A stretch of DNA of 19,452 bases from assembly GCA_017620115.1 (NCBI GenBank), contig JAFZRB010000045.1:1-19452 (forward strand), given 5' to 3'. The position numbers were made by a program, and so were the translations under genes. The notes beneath the pieces are model-generated. The model did not search any database. It saw nothing but the letters and a program-made list of their open reading frames with translations, and was not told the DNA's origin. Each line of letters starts with the position of its first letter. Within the stretch, counting starts at the first letter, position 1. Positions 14,106-19,452 of the stretch are shown piece by piece. Source of the DNA: Clostridia bacterium. Its GTDB lineage: Bacteria; Bacillota; Clostridia; Christensenellales; Aristaeellaceae.

Positions 14106-16316
14106 TCAAAACCTCCGTTCGATGGATGTCTGCTTCTCCGGTTTTACGATCGCTCTGTCGCACAGCGCCAACAGCGCGGGCAGCAGCGTGAGAATGAGAA
14201 ATACGGAAATCGCCGCGCCGCGGGAGAGCAGCAGGCCGATGGATGAGATATAGTAGATACTGCACGCGCGGCCCACGATGTAGCCCGCGGTGACGAGGAT
14301 CACGCCGGAGGTGAGTATGGTGGGCATGGCCCGGCTCATCGCTTCGGAGAGCGCGTCCTCCACGGCATGGCCGCCGCGGCGCAGCGCGCGGTACTGGTCG
14401 CTCAGCAGGATCCCGTAGTCGATGGTTGCACCCATCTGGATGGCCACGCAGATGAGGTAGCACATGAAAAAGATACCATCCGCCCGCGAGAGCGCCACGT
14501 TGATCCAGATGGATCCCTCGATGACGAACACCAGGATGAGGGGCAGGATCACCGCCCGGAAGGACAGCGCCACGATGAGGAATATGGCCAGCAGCGTGAT
14601 GAAGTTCACCCTCATGAGATCGCCCTGGAAGGCCGCCGCGATGTCGTAGGTGGACATGGGCCCGCCGGTGATGTAGAAGTCGTCGCCGTACACGCCGCGC
14701 ACCGCGTCCCCGATCTCGCCGATCACCCGCCGCAGGCTCGGCGTGTCCGTGGTACGGAAGGTCAGCTCGACCAGCATGCGGGCGTAATGGGGGCCGTTGA
14801 AAGCGGATTGGGCGGCGGCGAGGGTGTTTTGCAGCGCCGCGATCTCCTCGTTGCCCTCGGCCAGCGCGCCCGCCTCGCTCAGCAGCCGGTCGGCGCGCAC
14901 GCTGGTTCCGTAGCCCTGCGCGGCGAAATAGAGCGTCACCGCAAGGGCGCTCTGCCCGGTCAGCTCCGCCACGTCCTGCGGGGTGTAGTATTCCAGCGCT
15001 GCCGCTCCGGCGGTGACCATGGCGGTGATTTCCCCGACGGCCGGCTCGTCGCCGCCGTAATAGATTCTTTTCAGCTTTTCCACCAGCGCGCGCTGGCGGT
15101 CGTAGTCCTCGTCGGTGTCGCCGCCGGGCACCAGCAGCACCAGCGGATTCGACGACCCGAACACGGCGCTGATTCGCGCGCTGTCGCCGCCGCGGGTGGA
15201 CTGGCCGTTGTCGGTGAAGGTGAAAAGGCGCGTGGTCTGCAGCGAAGCCCCGCCCAGCACCGCCAGGATGAGCGCCGCCGCGACGACGCCCCTGAACCGG
15301 TATACGAACCGGGCCAGATGCGCGCCGCCCAGCCGGAAGGGCTTATGGCGCGTGCGCGCGAGACCTTTTTCAAAGACGAGCGTCACGGCGGGCATCAGCA
15401 GGAACACGCCCAGCATGCTGATGAGAATGCCCTTTGTGAGCACCAGCCCGATGTCGAAGCCGATGGTGAAGCTCATGAACAGCAGCGACAGCAGGCCCGC
15501 CGCCGTGGTGAAAGCGCTGGAGGCGATGCGCATAAAGCACTGGATGAGCGCTTCGGTCATGGCGTCGATGGGGGAGCGCCCCTCCTCCGCCAGGCCGTTC
15601 CAGACGTGAAGCAGCATGATGGCGTAATCGATGGAGAGGGCCAGCTGCAGTATGGCGCTCACGGCGAATGTGATGAAGGATACGTCCGGGAAGATGAAGT
15701 TCGTGCCCATGTTGATGAGGATGGACACGGCCAGCACGATGAGGATCACCAGCGGCTCCAGCCAGGCGCGGGAGGTGAGCAGCAGCACGATGAGCACCAC
15801 CGCCACGGAGATGGCCATTACCCGCGGGATCTCCGCGCCGACGCTGCGCTGCAGATCGAGGGAGGAAGCCGCCGAGCCGCCCACGGCGTATTCGCCCGCC
15901 TCCGGGAACATGCCCCGAAGCCGGGTGACCAGCGCCGCGGCGTCGCATTCGTTCAGCGTGAGCGTGACCAGCTGATAAGTCGCGTCGTCTTTCTCGCGCA
16001 CGTCCGTTTCGGGGTCGTGCCGGGCGATGCTCACCTCGTCCAGCGCGCTCATGGCCCGGACGCAGGTGTCCAGCGTCTCGCCTTCCAGATCGCGGAACAT
16101 CACGCGCAGCTGCTCGCTTGAGCCGAATTCCTCCTGCATGACGGAGAGCGCGCGGCGGGTCATGGTGTCCTCGCTGAGATAGCGCGTCAGGTCGTAGTTG
16201 ATGCGGGTCTTGCCGATCAGCGTCACGCTGACGGCGGCCAGAACGAGCACGGCGACGAGGATGGCCGTGCGGAAGCGCACGATGCCCGCGGCGATTTTGC
16301 GTTTGATCTCCATCAT
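14106..16316 (-). CDS. MMPL/RND-family exporter
   Basis: A 736-residue membrane protein with the twofold MMPL layout: one membrane segment (about 17-35), an external domain (40-165), five to six segments (166-318), then a repeat of the same pattern. Each half carries the proton-relay-type motif: SIDYAIML with D230-Y231 and TIDYGILL with D633-Y634. Family members export lipids, siderophores or other hydrophobic compounds, powered by the proton gradient. Two adjacent start ATGs exist (16316 and 16313) behind GAGAGGG; the upstream one is given. It is the first gene of the leftward operon, followed after 1 base by the tandem-GNAT gene. In Firmicutes such proteins often act alone without a membrane-fusion partner. 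The cargo is unknown. Confidence 0.88.
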   Translation of the reverse strand: MMEIKRKIAAGIVRFRTAILVAVLVLAAVSVTLIGKTRINYDLTRYLSEDTMTRRALSVMQEEFGSSEQLRVMFRDLEGETLDTCVRAMSALDEVSIARHDPETDVREKDDATYQLVTLTLNECDAAALVTRLRGMFPEAGEYAVGGSAASSLDLQRSVGAEIPRVMAISVAVVLIVLLLTSRAWLEPLVILIVLAVSILINMGTNFIFPDVSFITFAVSAILQLALSIDYAIMLLHVWNGLAEEGRSPIDAMTEALIQCFMRIASSAFTTAAGLLSLLFMSFTIGFDIGLVLTKGILISMLGVFLLMPAVTLVFEKGLARTRHKPFRLGGAHLARFVYRFRGVVAAALILAVLGGASLQTTRLFTFTDNGQSTRGGDSARISAVFGSSNPLVLLVPGGDTDEDYDRQRALVEKLKRIYYGGDEPAVGEITAMVTAGAAALEYYTPQDVAELTGQSALAVTLYFAAQGYGTSVRADRLLSEAGALAEGNEEIAALQNTLAAAQSAFNGPHYARMLVELTFRTTDTPSLRRVIGEIGDAVRGVYGDDFYITGGPMSTYDIAAAFQGDLMRVNFITLLAIFLIVALSFRAVILPLILVFVIEGSIWINVALSRADGIFFMCYLICVAIQMGATIDYGILLSDQYRALRRGGHAVEDALSEAMSRAMPTILTSGVILVTAGYIVGRACSIYYISSIGLLLSRGAAISVFLILTLLPALLALCDRAIVKPEKQTSIERRF

Positions 16317-16357
16317 ATCGCAAGCCCTCTCGGTTTGTCCGTTTGTTGCACAAGTAG

Positions 16358-16386
16358 ATTATACAGTCCCCGCGCCGCGCGGTCAA
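16358..16386 (-). promoter_or_regulatory. Sigma-A promoter for the exporter/GNAT/PIG-L operon
   Basis: On the minus strand TTGACC (16386-16381), a 17-base spacer and a perfect TATAAT (16363-16358). It would give a leader of about 35 bases to the ATG at 16316. Confidence 0.8.
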
Positions 16387-16410
16387 TCCCGCGCGCGGCA
16401 GTTTTTTGCG

Positions 16411-16439
16411 TTGCAATTAAGAAAGGCGGATGATATAAT
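16411..16439 (+). promoter_or_regulatory. Sigma-A promoter for the aldo/keto reductase gene
   Basis: TTGCAA (16411-16416), a 17-base spacer and a perfect TATAAT (16434-16439) extended by TGA. Its -35 is only 24 bases from the -35 of the leftward promoter, so the two face away from each other across a very small control region where one regulator or polymerase could affect both. Confidence 0.8.
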
Positions 16440-16474
16440 GAAAAAAGAAAAATGCAGAAAAGGGGTGTTTCGAG

Positions 16475-17461
16475 ATGTTTATTCCCGCTGAAACCCGCTA
16501 TGACAGCATGGTCTACAGGCGCTGCGGCCGCAGCGGCCTCATGCTGCCCGCCATCTCGCTGGGGCTGTGGCACAACTTCGGCGACATCACGCCCTTCGGC
16601 GTGCAGCAGAGCATACTGCGCGCGGCGTTCGACAACGGCATCACGCATTTCGACCTGGCCAATAACTATGGCCCGCCTTACGGCGAGGCGGAGCGCAACT
16701 TCGGGCAGCATATGCTGCGCGACTGGAAACCTCACCGCGACGAGCTCGTCATCTCCACCAAGGCGGGCTACGATATGTGGAAGGGGCCTTACGGCGACCA
16801 TGGCAGCCGCAAGTACCTCATCGCCAGCCTCGATCAGAGCCTGAAGCGCATGAACCTGGATTATGTGGACATATTCTACCACCATCGTCCCGACCCGGAC
16901 ACCCCCATCGAGGAGACCATGGGCGCGCTGGATCACATCGTGCGCAGCGGGAAAGCGCTGTACGTGGGCATTTCCAACTACGGCCCGGAGCAGGCGCGGA
17001 CGGCCATTCGCGTTCTGCGGCAGCTGGGCACGCCCTGTCTCATCCACCAGCCCAGCTATTCCATGATGAACCGACGCATCGAGCAGGGCCTGACGGACGT
17101 GCTGCGCGAGGAACAGGTGGGGTGCATCTGCTTCGCGCCGCTGCAGGGCGGCCTGCTGACCGATCGTTACCTGAACGGCATTCCCGCCGACTCCCGCGCG
17201 GGCCACGATCCGCGCTTTTTGAAGCCCGCCGCCATCACGGAGGACAAGCTCGTAAAGATTCGGGCGCTCAACGAACTGGCGGCCGCCCGCGGGCAGAAGC
17301 TGAGCCAGATGGCGCTGCAGTGGGTGCTGAGGGACGAAGTCGTCACCTCGGCGCTGATCGGCGCGAGCCGTCCCTCGCAGGTTCTCGACAACGTTCAGGC
17401 CGTTCACGGCCCGGCGTTCACGCGGGACGAGCTGGACGAGATCGACCGCATCCTGGCATAG
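16475..17461 (+). CDS. yghZ: Aldo/keto reductase, YghZ (L-glyceraldehyde 3-phosphate reductase) type
   Basis: A 328-residue NADPH-dependent aldo/keto reductase, closely matching Escherichia coli YghZ (also named Gpr, not to be confused with the spore protease). Shared stretches include LSLGLWHNFG-like residues 28-36, GITHFDLANNYGPP (55-68), STKAGYDMW (94-102) and SRKYLIASLDQSLKRM (111-126). The catalytic tetrad is D60, Y65, K96 and H137. YghZ-type enzymes reduce small aldehydes such as L-glyceraldehyde 3-phosphate and methylglyoxal, and so detoxify carbonyls in the cytoplasm. The start at 16475 follows AAAGGGGTG. It is a single-gene transcript between a promoter at 16411 and a terminator at 17474. 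E. coli YghZ is slightly longer at its C-terminus. Confidence 0.9.
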   Translation: MFIPAETRYDSMVYRRCGRSGLMLPAISLGLWHNFGDITPFGVQQSILRAAFDNGITHFDLANNYGPPYGEAERNFGQHMLRDWKPHRDELVISTKAGYDMWKGPYGDHGSRKYLIASLDQSLKRMNLDYVDIFYHHRPDPDTPIEETMGALDHIVRSGKALYVGISNYGPEQARTAIRVLRQLGTPCLIHQPSYSMMNRRIEQGLTDVLREEQVGCICFAPLQGGLLTDRYLNGIPADSRAGHDPRFLKPAAITEDKLVKIRALNELAAARGQKLSQMALQWVLRDEVVTSALIGASRPSQVLDNVQAVHGPAFTRDELDEIDRILA

Positions 17462-17473
17462 GCGTCATACAAA

Positions 17474-17502
17474 AGAGACGGGCGGCGAATCCACCCGTCT
17501 CT
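17474..17502. terminator. Bidirectional terminator between the aldo/keto reductase and spoVAE
   Basis: A perfect 9-base-pair stem AGAGACGGG (17474-17482) and CCCGTCTCT (17494-17502). The A run before it gives a T run on the minus strand, so it serves the leftward spoVAE transcript well; the rightward exit (CTGTAG) is weaker. It sits between convergent genes. Confidence 0.7.
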
Positions 17503-17516
17503 CTGTAGATCGTCTG

Positions 17517-17891
17517 TCAGCGCTTCGCGTGGGGTTTGAAGAGCAGCGCGGTCAGCAGACCGAACACGATCGCCGCGGCGATGCCCGCTGAGGTGCGCGT
17601 GATGCCGCCGGTGACCGCGCCAAGGATACCGTCCGAACGCGCGCCCTGCATCGCGCCCATGGCCAGCGAATAGCCGAAGCCCAGCAGAGGCACCGTCGCG
17701 CCGGCGCCGGCGAAATCCACCAGCGGCTTGTAGACGCCCAGCGCCGTGAGCGCCGCTCCGGCCACAACGAACAGCACCAGTATGCGCGCGCTGGTGAGCC
17801 TTGTGTGCATGATGAGCGCCTGCCCGACGCAGCAGATCAGCCCGCCCACGGCGAACGCCCGCAGAAGCGCGAATAGATATTCAGCCATCAT
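17517..17891 (-). CDS. spoVAE: Stage V sporulation protein AE
   Basis: A 124-residue membrane protein with four to five hydrophobic segments. Highly characteristic stretches are GGLICCVGQALI (16-27), ARILVLFVVAGAALTALG (35-52), PLVDFAGAGATVPLLGFGY (55-73) and a C-terminal LFKPHAKR. SpoVAE is part of the SpoVA channel in the spore inner membrane, which moves calcium-dipicolinic acid in during sporulation and out during germination. The start is ATG at 17891 with GGAGG 7 bases upstream; a second ATG follows immediately. It overlaps the spoVAD stop by 4 bases, as in normal spoVA operons. Because its usual upstream partners are broken or missing here, its sporulation promoter may have been lost. 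Confidence 0.93.
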   Translation of the reverse strand: MMAEYLFALLRAFAVGGLICCVGQALIMHTRLTSARILVLFVVAGAALTALGVYKPLVDFAGAGATVPLLGFGYSLAMGAMQGARSDGILGAVTGGITRTSAGIAAAIVFGLLTALLFKPHAKR

Positions 17892-18337
17892 TCATCCGCC
17901 TCCAGCGCCGCGGCATACGCGATGCCGGGAATGCTCTCGCCCTGCTGGCTGCTGGTGGGGCTGAGCATCGCGCCGGAAGCGACGATCAGCACGCGCTTCC
18001 ACGCGCCTTCCCCGATCCTGCGCAGCGCGTAGCCGCATGTGACCGAGGCCACGCAGCCGCAGCCGCTGCCGCCCGCGTGGGGATCCTGCTCCTGCGAGAA
18101 CAGACTCGCGCCGCAGTCCGTGAGCTTCTCGTCGTCCGCCTTCACGCCGCGTTCGATGAGCAGTTCCTTCAGAATGTTGCGCCCGATCCAGCCCAGATCG
18201 CCGGTGAACACGCGGTCGTAATCGCGGAAATCGCGACCGGTATCCATAAAATGGGCGATGATGGTGTCTGCGACGGCCGGGGCCGTCGGCGTGTGGGACA
18301 ATGTATACGGCTCGAATAAATTAACGGCATCTTTCAA
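17888..18337 (-). pseudogene. spoVAD: Stage V sporulation protein AD, 5'-truncated remnant
   Basis: The 149-codon frame encodes only the C-terminal part of SpoVAD, normally about 335-340 residues with a thiolase-like fold. Clear SpoVAD stretches are APAVADTIIAHFMDTGRD (19-36), VFTGDLGWIG (43-52), DPHAGGSGCGC (84-94) and SGAMLSPTSSQQGESIPGI (120-138). About 190 N-terminal residues are absent. The frame is open upstream only to a stop at 18401-18403, with no SpoVAD-like sequence beyond about 18337, no ATG, and only a TTG at 18337 without a ribosome binding site. The homologous part ends just where the promoter and T-box leader of the opposite-strand trpB gene begin, so a deletion or rearrangement joined the two, or the assembly is chimeric. 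spoVAC, usually just upstream, is also missing. Confidence 0.8.
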
Positions 18338-18378
18338 CGACTTGAACGAATTTGCCGGAAAATCCGGGGAATTTGGGG

Positions 18379-18407
18379 TTGACAGGCGTATTCCGCCGTG
18401 TTATAAT
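18379..18407 (+). promoter_or_regulatory. Consensus sigma-A promoter for the T-box/trpB unit
   Basis: TTGACA (18379-18384), a 17-base spacer and TATAAT (18402-18407) match the consensus at every position. Transcription would start near 18414, so expression must be held in check by the T-box leader that follows. Confidence 0.92.
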
Positions 18408-18413
18408 ACATCC

Positions 18414-18720
18414 AACCGTTGAGGGAGAGTGAGTACCGCCTCGAAGGCGCGACACAGCGAGCCGCGGACAGTGCAAGCGCGGCGCGGGCGCGGGGATTGG
18501 GAATGGACTCCTGAGGGCGAGCGGAAAGCCGCAAGGCGAGTATGCGAGACGGAGTAGGCGCTCCGACATCAAGGGCCGGCGTATGATGGTGTGCGCTGTT
18601 TTTTCATAGCCGCCATGGTACGCGCTAAGTGGGCGTCGGGAGACGTCAAGCCGGGTGGCACCGCAGAAGCAATCGCTTCTGTCCCAGCAAAGAAGAGGGA
18701 CAGAAGCGTTCTTTTTGTCC
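18414..18720 (+). promoter_or_regulatory. T-box riboswitch, tryptophan-specific
   Basis: A leader of about 307 bases with T-box hallmarks. A Stem I distal segment reads ACAGCGAGCCGCGGACAGTG then CAAGCGCGG (18454-18482), resembling the AGCGAGYCGGGG and GGUG-AAGC elements. A specifier-like TGG followed by A is at 18504-18506 (GAATGGACTCC), the tryptophan codon. The antiterminator T-box core GGGTGGCACCGC is at 18653-18664. The bulge TGGC pairs with a tRNA 3' end GCCA, implying discriminator base G, as in bacterial tRNA-Trp. The leader senses uncharged tRNA-Trp and then allows read-through into the tryptophan synthase gene. It fills the 426-base gap between the spoVAD remnant and trpB. The element is secure; the specifier was read by eye. 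Confidence 0.93.
18674..18716 (+). terminator. Regulated intrinsic terminator of the T-box
   Basis: A perfect 12-base-pair stem, CGCTTCTGTCCC (18674-18685) and GGGACAGAAGCG (18697-18708), followed by TTCTTTTT. It forms when tRNA-Trp is charged; the alternative antiterminator uses the T-box at 18653-18664. Confidence 0.92.
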
Positions 18721-18763
18721 CGCCGGAAACAGCCGACCGCACAGCATGAAAGGAGCAATCACC

Positions 18764-19452
18764 ATGGCAAAGAATGAAATCCCCTACAAGATCTATCTCG
18801 AAGAGAGCGAAATGCCGTCTCAGTGGTACAATGTCCGCGCGGATATGAAAAACAAGCCCGCGCCGCTGCTCAATCCGGGCACCCATCAGCCCATGACCGC
18901 CGAGGAGCTGGGCGGCGTGTTCTGCGAGGAACTGGTGAAGCAGGAGCTGGACAACGACAGCCGCTTCATCGACATCCCTCAGGAGATCCGCGATTTCTAC
19001 AAGATGTACCGTCCCTCGCCGCTGGTGCGCGCCTACTGCCTTGAAAAGAAGCTGAGCACCCCCGCGAAGATCTACTACAAATTCGAGGGCAACAACACCT
19101 CCGGCAGCCACAAGCTGAACTCCGCCATCGCGCAGGCGTATTACGCCAAGAACCAGGGCTTGAAGGGCGTGACCACCGAGACCGGCGCGGGCCAGTGGGG
19201 CACGGCGCTCTCCATGGCGTGCGCTTACCTGGGGCTGGACTGCAAGGTGTACATGGTGAAGGTATCCTATGAGCAGAAGCCCTTCCGCCGCGAGGTCATG
19301 CGCACGTACGGCGCGAGCGTGACGCCTTCCCCGTCCGATACCACGAACATAGGCCGCAAGATCCTCGCCGAGTTCCCCGGCACCACGGGCAGCCTGGGCT
19401 GCGCCATCTCCGAGGCCGTGGAGGTGGCCGTGTCAACGCCTGGCTACCGCTA
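18764..19452 (+). CDS. trpB: Tryptophan synthase beta chain, TrpB2 type, partial (N-terminal 229 residues)
   Basis: The frame is open to the window end. The start ATG at 18764 has AAAGGAG at 18749-18755. The visible part shows the pyridoxal phosphate lysine K117 in NNTSGSHKLNSAIAQ, followed by TETGAGQWGTALS (138-150), where E139 is the region that holds the catalytic carboxylate. The long N-terminal segment (IPYKIYLEESEMPSQWYNVRAD) is typical of the TrpB2 class, about 430-460 residues, which often works without TrpA by joining indole and serine into tryptophan. A tryptophan T-box directly upstream supports the role. No trpA is visible, and the gene is not preceded by other trp genes, as expected for a stand-alone TrpB2 that salvages indole; that last point is inference. 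Confidence 0.93.
   Translation, partial: MAKNEIPYKIYLEESEMPSQWYNVRADMKNKPAPLLNPGTHQPMTAEELGGVFCEELVKQELDNDSRFIDIPQEIRDFYKMYRPSPLVRAYCLEKKLSTPAKIYYKFEGNNTSGSHKLNSAIAQAYYAKNQGLKGVTTETGAGQWGTALSMACAYLGLDCKVYMVKVSYEQKPFRREVMRTYGASVTPSPSDTTNIGRKILAEFPGTTGSLGCAISEAVEVAVSTPGYR

Noticed and set aside
14367..16121. A 584-codon open frame on the plus strand
   Set aside because: Antisense to the MMPL exporter; composition is E/R/H/Q-rich noise typical of the opposite strand of a membrane protein gene.
18321..18758. A 145-codon minus-strand frame as the missing 5' part of spoVAD
   Set aside because: It is antisense to the T-box leader and shows no similarity to the SpoVAD N-terminal half.

Overview
The window is high-G+C (about 60% or more in most genes) and reads as chromosome of an endospore-forming member of the Clostridia. 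The pointers are spoVAE with a remnant of spoVAD, a tryptophan-type T-box riboswitch, strong AGGAGG-type ribosome binding sites, sigma-A promoters with 17-18 base spacers, and a CUT1 sugar transporter without its own ATPase. The solute-binding protein has a plain signal peptide with no lipobox, a pattern I associate with uncultured gut or rumen Christensenellales-like lineages; that placement is inference. No rRNA, tRNA, CRISPR array, transposase or phage gene was seen.

Bases 1-10100 form a carbohydrate-acid uptake and catabolism region. A divergent control region (2254-2479) has a promoter on each strand. Leftward runs creatininase-family amidohydrolase, M42 metallopeptidase, and a protein cut by the window edge that resembles tagaturonate epimerase. 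Rightward runs an enolase-superfamily acid-sugar dehydratase, a short-chain dehydrogenase-like protein with no catalytic residues, an intact short-chain dehydrogenase, and an RraA-type aldolase-like protein. Read as a pathway this is dehydration, oxidation and retro-aldol cleavage of a sugar acid without phosphorylation. A terminator-like hairpin and a new promoter then lead into two CUT1 permeases and a secreted solute-binding protein, closed by two tandem hairpins.

Bases 10100-12300 hold an A+T-rich GNAT acetyltransferase gene that stands out from its surroundings, and an M28 peptidase gene. A terminator separates these from a leftward operon (16316 to 12327) encoding an MMPL/RND-type exporter, a tandem-GNAT protein and a PIG-L-family deacetylase. 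These three are tightly coupled and may form a small-molecule acylation, deacylation and export module. Back-to-back promoters at 16358-16439 drive this operon and a rightward aldo/keto reductase of the YghZ type.

The right end (17460-19452) has spoVAE and the 3' part of spoVAD, both leftward. The 5' half of spoVAD is missing. In its place sits a near-consensus promoter, a tryptophan T-box leader and the start of a type-2 tryptophan synthase beta gene, which runs off the window. The best candidates for something undescribed are the inactive/active dehydrogenase pair inside the sugar-acid operon, and the exporter/tandem-GNAT/PIG-L cassette.
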